From: Rhodothermales bacterium | GTDB lineage: Bacteria > Bacteroidota > Rhodothermia > Rhodothermales > JABDKH01 | Reading direction: 5' to 3' | Assembly: GCA_013002345.1 (NCBI GenBank) | Contig: JABDKH010000013.1 | Location: 1 to 33,197, forward strand | Length of the DNA: 33,197 nt | Part shown: positions 15,773 through 24,159 of the stretch, piece after piece | Layout: the number at the start of each line of letters is the position of its first letter | Position numbering within the stretch: position 1 is the stretch's first letter | Notes under the pieces: generated by a model | Told to the model about the DNA's origin: nothing | Databases searched by the model: none | The model's input: the letters and a program-made list of their open reading frames with translations, nothing else | Translations under genes and position numbers: made by a program

Positions 15773-16852
15773 ATGGCAACATCATCGTCGCCCATCGATA
15801 GGATTCGCCCGCAGGTACGCGCCGAGAAGCAGTACACCGTCAAGGCTCATCCCGGCATCAGCTGCAAACTCAACCAGAACGAAAGCCCGTTTGATGTTGA
15901 TGACGATCTGAAACAGGAAATTCTAGACGAGATGCTATCGGTGCCGTTCAATCGGTACCCCGAAGATCAGCCGGCGCCACTGATTGAGGCCGTTGCATCA
16001 TCTCTCGGTTGCAGCCCCGACTCGATTCTCGTTGGCAACGGGTCGAATGAACTGACGCATACGCTCGGCCTTTCGCTGATCGCCGGTGGGCAGAACGTCG
16101 TTCTCCCGAAGCCGATGTTCGCGTTGTTCGCAAGCGTCGTCAGACTTTTCGGCGGCCGTTTGACGTCGATTCCCCCTCGTGGCGACCTGTCGTTTGACAC
16201 CGATGCGATTGTGGAAGCCATCCGCGAGGAGGATCCTGCTCTCACGGTAATTGCGACCCCGAACAATCCGACTGGTCTGGAAATGACCCGAGATGAGGTC
16301 GTCGCCATCCTCCGTGCGGCGCGCGGATTTGTTCTGGTGGACGAGGCGTACGTCGAGTTCGGTCGTGAACCGGATGCGTTGCCTCTTATTGAGGACTATC
16401 CAAACACGATCGTTATGCGAACCCTGTCCAAGGGAGTCGGGCTCGCCGGCCTGCGTGTCGGATTCCTGGTCGCTCACCCCGATGTAATCCGGGAGTTACT
16501 GAAGGCCAGGCTCCCCTTCATGATCGGCGAATTCGCGCAGAGAGCTGCGATCCGGTTGCTGCAGCGTCCAGATTACGTTCGCTCACGAGTGGCGGCAATG
16601 CAGCAGGGAACGCAGGCCCTTGGTCGTGCGCTCACCGAACTGGGAGTCGAGCACGTACCCTCTAGTGCCAATTTCATCATTTTCAAGTCACCGATCGGCT
16701 CGCGTGAACTGTTCGAGCGAGTAGCCGGCTCGGGCGTATTGATCCGTGACATGAGCGGTTATCCGGAACTGGAAGGTTATGTCCGGGTGTGTGTGGGCAC
16801 TGCGGATGAGAACAAGGCCTTTTTGACCGCGTTGAAAACGGCGCTATGTTAG
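15773..16852 (+). CDS. hisC: Histidinol-phosphate aminotransferase
   Basis: A 359-residue PLP-dependent class I/II aminotransferase that converts imidazole acetol-phosphate and glutamate to histidinol phosphate in histidine biosynthesis. Motifs are KLNQNESPF (residues 32-40), NRYPE, GNGSNEL (phosphate cup), ATPNNPTG (161-168), VDEAYVEF (189-196), and the PLP lysine Lys220 in MRTLSKGVGLAGLRVGF, where GVG replaces the commoner AFG. ATG 15773 is chosen; a GTG two codons earlier (15767) is possible. It stands alone, without other his genes, so a broader role as an aromatic or other aminotransferase cannot be excluded, although the motif set is HisC-like. Confidence 0.92.
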   Translation: MATSSSPIDRIRPQVRAEKQYTVKAHPGISCKLNQNESPFDVDDDLKQEILDEMLSVPFNRYPEDQPAPLIEAVASSLGCSPDSILVGNGSNELTHTLGLSLIAGGQNVVLPKPMFALFASVVRLFGGRLTSIPPRGDLSFDTDAIVEAIREEDPALTVIATPNNPTGLEMTRDEVVAILRAARGFVLVDEAYVEFGREPDALPLIEDYPNTIVMRTLSKGVGLAGLRVGFLVAHPDVIRELLKARLPFMIGEFAQRAAIRLLQRPDYVRSRVAAMQQGTQALGRALTELGVEHVPSSANFIIFKSPIGSRELFERVAGSGVLIRDMSGYPELEGYVRVCVGTADENKAFLTALKTALC

Positions 16853-16907
16853 TCCAGGGCCCGTACCCGCCGCCTCATCGAACGAAATCGGGAGTTCCAC
16901 AGGTTTA

Positions 16908-17489
16908 ATGGATTTCATTCAAGTCGACATTATCGGTCTCTCCACAAGTCCCTCGAGCGGTGGCGCTTATGCCCTGGTTCTTGGCGAAATCGAGGGAAAC
17001 CGACGTCTTCCGATCATCATCGGGGCGTTCGAGGCCCAGGCGATTGCACTCGAACTCGAGAAGATCCAACCCCCCCGCCCGATGACCCACGACCTGCTGA
17101 GAGACCTGTTCGAGTCGGTAGGAGCACAGGTCCTCGATGTCGTGATCGACGAGCTTCGAGAGGGCACCTTCTTCGCGAAGGTGCGATACATACACGAAGG
17201 CGAAGAGGACCAGCTCGACGCGCGTCCTAGCGATGCCGTCGCACTTGCGGTTCGTGTCGATGCACCCATCTACGTCGCGCCGAGCGTGTTGGAAGAGGCC
17301 GGAATACCGTCCGATGAGGAAGGCGTCTCCGTGTCCGAGGAGGAGCTCGAGGAAGATGAGCCGGCCGTTCCGGTCTCGCCCATTGAGCGACTGAAGGAAC
17401 AGCTCTCGAAAGCAATACAGGATGAGGACTACGAGCGGGCAGCGCAGCTTCGCGATGATATCGAGCGCCACGACGGCGACAAAAGCTGA
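16908..17489 (+). CDS. Bifunctional nuclease domain protein with UVR motif
   Basis: A 193-residue protein. Residues 1-130 form the DUF151/bifunctional nuclease domain (VLGEIEGNRRLPIIIGAFEA, RPMTHDLLRDL, LDARPSDAVALAVRVDAPIYV). An acidic linker (VSVSEEELEEDEP) follows, and the C-terminus carries a UVR motif at about 160-190 (LKEQLSKAIQDEDYERAAQLRDDI, shown in part) as found in UvrB/UvrC and ClpC. Founding members of the family have been reported with RNase and DNase activity; partners and substrates here are unknown. The domain order is the normal one for Bacteroidota. It starts at ATG 16908 after CAGG. Confidence 0.93.
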   Translation: MDFIQVDIIGLSTSPSSGGAYALVLGEIEGNRRLPIIIGAFEAQAIALELEKIQPPRPMTHDLLRDLFESVGAQVLDVVIDELREGTFFAKVRYIHEGEEDQLDARPSDAVALAVRVDAPIYVAPSVLEEAGIPSDEEGVSVSEEELEEDEPAVPVSPIERLKEQLSKAIQDEDYERAAQLRDDIERHDGDKS

Positions 17490-17551
17490 GTCCCGAGAGG
17501 ACTATCGGAGACACGGGATCCGTTCGCACGACGTGACTACGCATGGCGCCC

Positions 17552-17597
17552 TCGTACCGTTGATGACGGATACAGCAAGACTTCAAGTACGGTACGA
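17552..17597 (+). promoter_or_regulatory. Inverted repeat abutting the bshC start codon
   Basis: Perfect 9-base arms TCGTACCGT (17552-17560) and ACGGTACGA (17589-17597) enclose a 28-base loop; the right arm ends on the base just before the bshC ATG. It could be a dimeric repressor operator or an mRNA stem covering the translation start. No protein partner can be named. Confidence 0.4.
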
Positions 17598-19259
17598 ATG
17601 AATCCCAACGCCCCTCTGACTCTAACGTCACGCCGGCTTCCGTTCAGTACACTTCCTGGCTTCAACCGTCTGTTCACCGACTATTGCGAAGAGTTCGATC
17701 GGGTCTCCCGTTACTTCGCGGTCGACTATCGTGACCCAGTACGCTTGCAGGCTCACTGCGACCGCGTTCTCTCGATCGAACGCGACCGGGACCTCCTGGT
17801 GAACGTGCTCCTGGAGCAGAATGAGCAGTGGGGCCTTGACGAAGCCACGCGCCTGAACATCGAAAGCCTTGCAAATCAAGATTCGGTCGCAGTTGTTACC
17901 GGCCAGCAGGTCGGCCTCTTCGGCGGACCACTTTACACGATCTACAAGACAGCCACGGCGGTCAAGCTTGCTGCGGAGTTGTCAACCGCGGGCCGGTCGG
18001 TGGTCCCGGTCTTCTGGCTCGAAGGCGAGGACCACGACCTCGACGAAGTCCGCAGTACCCGTATCATCGGTTCCAGGGGGTTGGTCTCGATCGATTACGA
18101 CTCCGGGCCACCGATGCCGAAGGGGAATTATGGTCCGGTGGGGCGGCTGCCGCTCGGCCCATCCATCGACGACCTGATTGGCGAAGTAGAAAGTGAGCTT
18201 CCGCCAACCGAGTTTCGCGACGAGGTCATGGATCTGCTTCGGGACACGTATGAACCCGGAACGACATTCAGAGACGCATTTGCGAGATTTCTGAAAGCGC
18301 TCTTTCCGTCATCCGGACTTGTCCTTATTTCGCCCGACCACCGCGGTTTCAAGGATGCGGCCGTTCCGCTCTTCGTAAAAGAGGTCAAGGAATCTGCCGA
18401 CGTGGCCGAGCGCGTGTTGCGCGTCAGCGAGGAGTTGGCAAAGGACTATCACGCGCAGGTACGAGTCCGACCCACCAATCTTTTCTACGTGGATGACCGG
18501 GGCCGATCTGCCATTGATGCCGAGTCATCCGGTGATCGGTTTTCAATTCGCGATCACGATGGTACCCTTACGCGAGACGAGTTAATCGCGCTGATCGAAT
18601 CGGATCCGTGCGCCATCAGTCCAAATGTTGTGCTTCGGCCGATTCTTCAGGACCGGCTGCTGCCTACTCTGGCGTATGTCGGCGGACCGGGCGAGGTGGC
18701 CTACTTCGCCCAGTTCAAGCCGGTTTACGACTGGGCCGGTCAGCCCATGCCGGCTGTGTATCCGAGGGCAAGCGTGACCTTCGTGGAAGCTAGGATTCAG
18801 AAGATCCTGGCCCGGTACAACCTGAGTATCCCGGACATAGGATCTGACCTCGAAGGGCTCTTCAAGCAGGTCATCCTGGACAAGCTGGATGTTGACTTGC
18901 CGGCCCGATTTGAAGATGCCGCGCGTCGTATTGATCAGTCCATCGAGGAGATAAGACCGGTCGTTGTAAGCACGGACGCGACTCTCGCCAAAGTCCTTGA
19001 AGCGACACGTGCAAATTTGCACAACGAGTGGAAGAAGCTGCAGGGCAAAGTGCTGAAGGCGGAGAAGCGGCATCACGATGAGGACCGCAGTCGGCTTGAA
19101 CGCCTCCAGGAGAACCTGTATCCGGGCGGAAGCCTCCAGGAGCGCGGCCTGTCCGTCATCCAGTTCCTGAACAAGTATGGGCTGGGGTTCACGGAAGATC
19201 TGATGTCTGCGATGTCTACAGATACTCGTGAGCATCAGGCAATCATGGTGGGTTCCTGA
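17598..19259 (+). CDS. bshC: Bacillithiol biosynthesis cysteine-adding enzyme
   Basis: A 553-residue protein matching BshC, which joins cysteine to the glucosaminyl-malate backbone in the last step of bacillithiol synthesis. Recognised blocks are STLPGFNRLFTDYCEEF at the N-terminus, VVTGQQVGLFGGPLYTIYK around residue 95, VPVFWLEGEDHDLDEV around 135, GLVLISPDHRGFK, and VAYFAQFKPVYDWAGQPMPAVYPRAS, followed by the C-terminal coiled coil (LEKLQ-type heptads around WKKLQGKVLKAEKRHHDE). Length is typical. The HD hydrolase starts 5 bases after its stop. bshB1 is 4 kb downstream; bshA is not in the window. Confidence 0.95.
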   Translation: MNPNAPLTLTSRRLPFSTLPGFNRLFTDYCEEFDRVSRYFAVDYRDPVRLQAHCDRVLSIERDRDLLVNVLLEQNEQWGLDEATRLNIESLANQDSVAVVTGQQVGLFGGPLYTIYKTATAVKLAAELSTAGRSVVPVFWLEGEDHDLDEVRSTRIIGSRGLVSIDYDSGPPMPKGNYGPVGRLPLGPSIDDLIGEVESELPPTEFRDEVMDLLRDTYEPGTTFRDAFARFLKALFPSSGLVLISPDHRGFKDAAVPLFVKEVKESADVAERVLRVSEELAKDYHAQVRVRPTNLFYVDDRGRSAIDAESSGDRFSIRDHDGTLTRDELIALIESDPCAISPNVVLRPILQDRLLPTLAYVGGPGEVAYFAQFKPVYDWAGQPMPAVYPRASVTFVEARIQKILARYNLSIPDIGSDLEGLFKQVILDKLDVDLPARFEDAARRIDQSIEEIRPVVVSTDATLAKVLEATRANLHNEWKKLQGKVLKAEKRHHDEDRSRLERLQENLYPGGSLQERGLSVIQFLNKYGLGFTEDLMSAMSTDTREHQAIMVGS

Positions 19260-19264
19260 AGGTT

Positions 19265-19957
19265 ATGGAGGATCAGCGCCCACAAAGTGATTCGAAACAG
19301 CCGCTCCCGTTTTCTCCGCTTGTAGAGCAGGCAATCGAGCTTTCAGCCCAGTGGCATGATCGCACGTATCGAAAGAGTCGTTGGCGAGATGAACCGTTTG
19401 AGGTGCCCGATGATGAGTACCTCAAGGTCCCGGTCGTATCGCATGTGACCAGTGTCGCAATGATTGTTCAGCGGGCAGGATGGGATGATGAAACCGTGGC
19501 CGCAGCGTTCCTTCACGACGTCATCGAAGATGAGAATCGCTGGGAAGCACGTTTTCGCTACGAGAATCTCTCCGATCTGATGGGCGCGAGTGTCGCGGAG
19601 CTTGTACGGGAAGTTTCGGAAGAGAAGCTTGATGCCAGCGGCCGAAATCGACCATGGCGGGATCGGAAGATCGGCTACATCGAACGCCTCCGGAACGCCT
19701 CGGACGGGGCTGTGGCGATCAGTGTTGCGGACAAACTGCACAATCTGTGGACCATCAACAAGAGCCTGAAGAACGGTGTCGATGTCTTCAGCCGCGGCCG
19801 GATGCGGAAAGCGTTGCAGGGCGATCCGGATCAGCAGCGCTGGTTTTTCAATGAGATCCATTCGATCGCCGAACAGCGAGACGATCCGAGACTGAACGCC
19901 ATGCGTTCTCGTCTGAAGGAGGAAATGACTCGGTTCGACGTGCTAACTGGCAAGTAG
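19265..19957 (+). CDS. HD-domain hydrolase, SpoT/MESH1-like (possible small alarmone hydrolase)
   Basis: A 230-residue cytoplasmic HD-superfamily protein. The metal ligands of RelA/SpoT-type hydrolases can be read in order: His60 in VSHVTSVA, His84-Asp85 in FLHDVIEDE, and Asp156 in SVADKLHNLWTI. Glu88-Asp89 follows the HD pair exactly as the catalytic ED of SpoT and MESH1. There is no synthetase, TGS or ACT domain, so if it acts on (p)ppGpp it is a stand-alone hydrolase. The substrate could also be another pyrophosphorylated nucleotide. The start has GAAGG 4 bases upstream, and the gene follows bshC closely. The 3' end converges on a minus-strand gene 12 bases away. Confidence 0.85.
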   Translation: MEDQRPQSDSKQPLPFSPLVEQAIELSAQWHDRTYRKSRWRDEPFEVPDDEYLKVPVVSHVTSVAMIVQRAGWDDETVAAAFLHDVIEDENRWEARFRYENLSDLMGASVAELVREVSEEKLDASGRNRPWRDRKIGYIERLRNASDGAVAISVADKLHNLWTINKSLKNGVDVFSRGRMRKALQGDPDQQRWFFNEIHSIAEQRDDPRLNAMRSRLKEEMTRFDVLTGK

Positions 19958-19969
19958 CCCGGCCTGACG

Positions 19970-20383
19970 TCAGGTCAGGAGTCGGCTGTGTTCGACCAGA
20001 GTGCAGCGATTGCGGATGTACGGTATCCCGGCTTCGTTCGCCAGTTCCTCGGCCTCGAATGACGAGACGCCAATCTGCGTCCAGATTACGGGATTGTTGC
20101 CCGACCGATCCCTGCGGGCGATGGCCTCACGCACGACGCCCTCCATGAATTCCGGTCTTCTGAATACATCCACCAGATCGAGGGAGATGGAATCGGGGAT
20201 GTCAAGCAAAGATGGATAGGCTTGCTCACCAAGCAGTTCGTCCCTGTGCGGGTTGACTGGAACAATAGTGTATCCGGCCTCCTGCAGGTACACCGCTATC
20301 TTGTAGCTGGTGCGGGTCGACCGCGGGGAAAGGCCCACAACGGCGATCGTACGTGTCCGTCTCAGTAATTCAGCTATGTCCAT
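19970..20383 (-). CDS. CoA-binding domain protein (YccU-like)
   Basis: A 137-residue Rossmann-fold protein of the CoA_binding_2 type. IAVVGLSPRSTRTSYKIAVYLQEAGY at the N-terminus (given in part) is the nucleotide-binding loop. It is followed by IVPVNP, the DLVDVFRRPEF segment, VIWTQIGVSS and AGIPYIRNRCTLVEH, all diagnostic of this small family related to the succinyl-CoA synthetase alpha subunit N-domain. The physiological role is not established. It is transcribed divergently from leuS and convergently with the HD gene. Confidence 0.92.
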   Translation of the reverse strand: MDIAELLRRTRTIAVVGLSPRSTRTSYKIAVYLQEAGYTIVPVNPHRDELLGEQAYPSLLDIPDSISLDLVDVFRRPEFMEGVVREAIARRDRSGNNPVIWTQIGVSSFEAEELANEAGIPYIRNRCTLVEHSRLLT

Positions 20384-20573
20384 CGTCGAGGTATCTGCGC
20401 GGCCGGGAAATTGTTAGCATGGGAGCATACGCCAAAGACGCTAATGACAATCGCACTCGGGAATCATATCAACCCCAAATTCAAACTCGGAATCGTATTA
20501 TTGCCGGTCGGAGGATGTTCGAAGTGCGAAACGGGTGAGGTCGCGGCCCCACCGAAATCACAGCAGTGAGTAC
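20384..20573. promoter_or_regulatory. Divergent spacer between the CoA-binding gene and leuS
   Basis: 190 bases that must hold promoters for both directions. On the minus strand, TTGTCA followed 15 bases later by TATGCT is the best pair (short spacing). On the plus strand no strong pair is seen. No T-box leader or leucine-rich leader peptide is recognisable ahead of leuS. Confidence 0.35.
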
Positions 20574-23360
20574 ATGGCGAGCTACCCATTCACGGAGATC
20601 GAGGAAAAGTGGCAGAGATTCTGGGAGACGGAGTCTGTCTTTGCCACGAATCGGCATCCGAAAGGGGATCTGGAGAAGTTCTATGTCCTCGACATGTTTC
20701 CTTACCCGTCCGGCGTCGGACTGCACGTCGGCCACCCGCTGGGATACATTGCGACCGACATCGTTGCGCGATACAAGAGGATGCTGGGACTTGAAGTGCT
20801 GCACCCCATCGGCTTCGATGCGTTCGGTCTTCCTGCCGAGCAGTTTGCCGTGGAGCACGGCGTTCACCCGCGGATCACGACTCAGAAGAACATCGAGAAT
20901 ATGCTTCGTCAACTCAAGCGTCTTGGCTTGAGTTATGACTGGAGCCGGGTAGTAGCCACGACAGATCCGGAGTACTATCGGTGGACGCAATGGATATTTC
21001 TCAAACTGTACAACAGCTACTACGACGGGGAATTGTCGAAGGCTTGTCCGATCGACGAGCTGATCGCTGCATTTGATGACGGCAGCAAGGCACCTGCGAC
21101 TGGCGAGGACTGGTCGTCTCTCAACGAAGTAGAGCGGCAGGACGTACTCGCGGGGTATCGGCTCGCCTTCATGGCGGAAGTTCCGGTCAACTGGTGCCCC
21201 GCCCTTGGGACTGTTCTTGCAAACGAGGAGGTTACGAACGAGGGCAGAAGCGAGCGTGGCAATTACCCGGTATTCAAACGTCCGCTGAAGCAATGGATGC
21301 TTCGGATTACGGCGTACGCGGACCGTCTTGAGGATGACCTGAAGCTGGTCGACTGGCCAGAGCCGATCAAGATCATGCAGCGAAACTGGATCGGTCGTAG
21401 CCAGGGTGCAATGGTCGATTTCGCGATCGGCGGTCTTCCGGACGTGATCCGTGTCTTCACGACACGACCCGATACTCTGTTTGGTGCGACCTACATGGTC
21501 CTCGCACCGGAGCATCCGCTCGTCGACCTCGTCGCGACACCCGAACACCGTTCGGAGGTACGCAAATACCAGAGCGATGCGGCTGGCATGACCGAGGTCG
21601 ATCGTATGGCGGAGGGCAAGCGGAAGACCGGTGCGTTTACTGGAGGATATGCGATCAATCCGGTGAACGGTCAAGAGATTCCGATCTGGATCGCCGACTA
21701 TGTCCTTATGGGATACGGTACAGGGGCCATCATGGCCGTTCCCGGACACGATCAACGCGACTTCGAGTTCGCGAAACAATTCGATCTGGATATTCGCCCC
21801 GTGGTGATACCCGATGCCGCCTGGTTACAGCAGCGTGACATCGAGCAGGAAGCCTACCTGGCCAATCCGGCGGCGCTGGAGGAAACATTTACAGGAGCGG
21901 GATTCGGAGTCAACTCCGCAAATGCTGATGTATCTCTAAATGGTGTTGAGACGGATCAAGCCAAAACGTTGATAACCGGGTGGCTTGCCGAACACGATCT
22001 GGGTGAACAGGCTATTCAGTACAAACTGCGCGACTGGTTATTCAGTCGTCAGCGCTACTGGGGTGAGCCGTTTCCAATACTCCACGGTCCGGACGGTTCG
22101 ATTCATGCTGTCCCGGAAGATGATCTCCCCGTAGTGCTGCCGGAGATGGAGGACTTCAGGCCACAGACGAGCGACAACCCGGACGATCCTCCGCGTCCAC
22201 CATTGGGTCGGGCACCGGAATCGTGGCGGCACGTCATCGTGGACGGCGTGCGGTACGAGCGCGAGTTAAACACGATGCCCCAATGGGCTGGCTCATGCTG
22301 GTACTATCTCCGCTTTATCGAGCCGTGGAATAGCGAGCACTTCGTCGGCAAGGAACTGGAGGAGTTCTGGATGGCTCCGGGCGGGGTGGACTTGTATGTG
22401 GGGGGCGTTGAGCATGCCGTGCTACATCTGCTCTATGCCCGCTTCTGGCACAAGGTGTTATTCGATCTGGGCTATGTATCGGGACCTGAACCCTTCGGCC
22501 GCCTCATCAATCAGGGATACATTCAGGCCTACGCGTATCGGGACGAGCGCGGAGTCATCGTCGACTCTGAGAAGGTCGTCGACCAGGACAATCGTCCGGC
22601 TGCTGACGTGCAGGGCGAATCGGGGAAGGAGTACTTCCACGAGAGTGCGCCGGTCACGCAGGAGTATGGCAAGATGGGAAAGAGTCTGAAGAATGCCGTG
22701 AGCCCCGATGAGATAGCAGCCGAGTTCGGTTGCGACACCTTCCGACTCTACGAAATGTACCTGGGGCCGCTTGAAGCATCCAAGCCGTGGTCCACGCGAG
22801 ACATCATCGGCGTACATCGCTTCTTGAACCGTGTCTGGCGGAACCTCGTCGATGAGGACACAGACACACTGCTCGTTACGGATGAAGATCCAGATGACGA
22901 ACTTGGGCGCCTTCTGAATCGAACGGTGAGACGTGTGACGGATGATCTTGACCGTTTGAGTTTCAACACCGCCATTGCAGCACTCATCGAGTTGAACTCC
23001 GAAATGGTTGCATTGAAGCGGATTCCGCGACGTGTTGCGGATACGTTCATCTTGCTCCTCGCCCCGATGGCTCCCCACATGGCGGAAGAGCTGTGGCACA
23101 GGATGGGAAACAAGGAATCGCTGGCGTTTGCATCCTGGCCTTCGGTGGACGAGCAGTTGCTGCGCGAGGAGCAGGTCCACGTCGCTGTTCAAGTTAACGG
23201 GAAAGTACGTGGCTCCGTAGCGGTCGCGCCGGATGCCGACAAGGAGGTTGTCCTTGCTGCCGCACGTGCCGATGTGAACGTGGCCCGGCACCTGGAAGGA
23301 AAGGTTGTAAGGCGTGAGATCTACGTTCCCGGCAAGATTGTCAACCTGGTTGTGGAATGA
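20574..23360 (+). CDS. leuS: Leucyl-tRNA synthetase
   Basis: A 928-residue class I aminoacyl-tRNA synthetase. The HIGH motif is HVGH at residues 51-54 within MFPYPSGVGLHVGHPLGY, and the KMSKS loop is KMGKS at about 700-704. The CP1 editing domain lies between (TTRPDTLFGATYMVLAPEH; GYGTGAIMAVPGHDQRDFEF), and the leucine-specific segment RDWLFSRQRYWGEPFPI precedes the second half of the catalytic domain. The C-terminal helical and anticodon-binding parts end with VQVNGKVRG and IYVPGKIVNLVVE. ATG 20574 begins the family-typical YPFTEIEEKW; an upstream in-frame start would add 13 unrelated residues. Confidence 0.97.
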   Translation: MASYPFTEIEEKWQRFWETESVFATNRHPKGDLEKFYVLDMFPYPSGVGLHVGHPLGYIATDIVARYKRMLGLEVLHPIGFDAFGLPAEQFAVEHGVHPRITTQKNIENMLRQLKRLGLSYDWSRVVATTDPEYYRWTQWIFLKLYNSYYDGELSKACPIDELIAAFDDGSKAPATGEDWSSLNEVERQDVLAGYRLAFMAEVPVNWCPALGTVLANEEVTNEGRSERGNYPVFKRPLKQWMLRITAYADRLEDDLKLVDWPEPIKIMQRNWIGRSQGAMVDFAIGGLPDVIRVFTTRPDTLFGATYMVLAPEHPLVDLVATPEHRSEVRKYQSDAAGMTEVDRMAEGKRKTGAFTGGYAINPVNGQEIPIWIADYVLMGYGTGAIMAVPGHDQRDFEFAKQFDLDIRPVVIPDAAWLQQRDIEQEAYLANPAALEETFTGAGFGVNSANADVSLNGVETDQAKTLITGWLAEHDLGEQAIQYKLRDWLFSRQRYWGEPFPILHGPDGSIHAVPEDDLPVVLPEMEDFRPQTSDNPDDPPRPPLGRAPESWRHVIVDGVRYERELNTMPQWAGSCWYYLRFIEPWNSEHFVGKELEEFWMAPGGVDLYVGGVEHAVLHLLYARFWHKVLFDLGYVSGPEPFGRLINQGYIQAYAYRDERGVIVDSEKVVDQDNRPAADVQGESGKEYFHESAPVTQEYGKMGKSLKNAVSPDEIAAEFGCDTFRLYEMYLGPLEASKPWSTRDIIGVHRFLNRVWRNLVDEDTDTLLVTDEDPDDELGRLLNRTVRRVTDDLDRLSFNTAIAALIELNSEMVALKRIPRRVADTFILLLAPMAPHMAEELWHRMGNKESLAFASWPSVDEQLLREEQVHVAVQVNGKVRGSVAVAPDADKEVVLAAARADVNVARHLEGKVVRREIYVPGKIVNLVVE

Positions 23361-23383
23361 TCTCGTAGAGATCGGAGAAAGCT

Positions 23384-24148
23384 GTGACAGAAGATTCGAT
23401 CGACGTTCTCGCGATAGCGGCACACCCGGACGACGTGGAATTGTGGGCCGGGGGAACCATCTGTTCGCTCACTGCGCGCGGGTTGGCCGTTGGCATCATT
23501 GACTTGACGCAAGGAGAACTCGGTTCGCGCGGGTCGGTCGAAGAGAGGCGAGAGGAGGCTGCCGCCGCTGCGACGATCATGGGGGTCCGTGTTCGGGAGA
23601 ACTTGAAGATTCCGGACGGCAACATCGAGAACAACCTTCGGAATCGACTCCTTCTCATCCAGCAGATTCGGCGCTATCGACCAACGACGGTTCTGGTCGG
23701 CGCACCGGTTTGCCGACATCCGGATCATGGAGCGGCAACCGAACTTGCGACGGCTTCCGTCTTCTACTCCGGCCTCCGCAAGATTGAAACACTCGCCTCA
23801 GACGGTACACCACAGGAGCCGCATCGACCAGATCACGTCCTCCACTATATGCAGTCGATCCCTTTCGATCCAACGTTTGTCGTTGACGTATCCGACTTCT
23901 GGGATCAGAGAACCCGCGCAGTGCAGGCGTTCAAAAGCCAGTTCTTCAATGCAGACTACGAAGCGAAGTCCAATGAGCCGGAGACGTATGTTTCAAACCC
24001 GGCGTTCTTCGAATGGACGGAGGCGCGTGCCAGATCGTACGGCTACCCCATCGGTGCTCAATTCGCTGAACCGTTCCTGTATCGCAACGGGCCTGTGGGC
24101 CTTGATGACCTGACGTCGGTCCTGGCCCGTAAGCGCACGTTCAAATAG
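23384..24148 (+). CDS. bshB1: Bacillithiol biosynthesis deacetylase BshB1
   Basis: A 254-residue zinc-dependent deacetylase of the LmbE/PIG-L family that removes acetyl from N-acetylglucosaminyl-malate. The metal motif AHPDDVE is at residues 13-19 (His14, Asp16/17), and the third ligand region RHPDHGAA is at about 111-118. TQGELGSRGSVEERREEA and the C-terminal SDFWDQRTRAVQAFKSQFF are specific to BshB1 rather than general LmbE proteins. It uses a GTG start preceded by GGAGAAAG. It follows leuS by 23 bases and converges with the minus-strand KaiC-like gene 11 bases beyond. Confidence 0.94.
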   Translation: MTEDSIDVLAIAAHPDDVELWAGGTICSLTARGLAVGIIDLTQGELGSRGSVEERREEAAAAATIMGVRVRENLKIPDGNIENNLRNRLLLIQQIRRYRPTTVLVGAPVCRHPDHGAATELATASVFYSGLRKIETLASDGTPQEPHRPDHVLHYMQSIPFDPTFVVDVSDFWDQRTRAVQAFKSQFFNADYEAKSNEPETYVSNPAFFEWTEARARSYGYPIGAQFAEPFLYRNGPVGLDDLTSVLARKRTFK

Positions 24149-24159
24149 TCGCAAGGTCG

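Noticed and set aside
15037-15843. Long minus-strand open frame (268 codons) antisense to the PUR-like gene and the start of hisC
   Set aside because: The plus-strand PUR domain and HisC motifs are clear; the antisense translation has no recognisable motif and reflects GC-rich codon structure.
17490-17551. Possible tRNA-like segment (GTTC, stem-like CCCGAG) before bshC
   Set aside because: No acceptor stem, anticodon arm or T-arm pairing can be built.
19963-19974. Palindrome CCTGACGTCAGG between convergent genes as a terminator
   Set aside because: No loop and no U-tract on either strand; probably chance or a weak stem.
20419-20538. 39-codon frame before leuS as a leader peptide
   Set aside because: It contains no leucine codons and no attenuator-like stem pair follows.
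20481-21779. 432-codon antisense frame inside leuS
   Set aside because: Lies over the leuS catalytic and editing domains, which are certain; no independent motif or start signal.
22458-23423. 321-codon antisense frame over the 3' half of leuS
   Set aside because: Same reason; shadow of a real gene.
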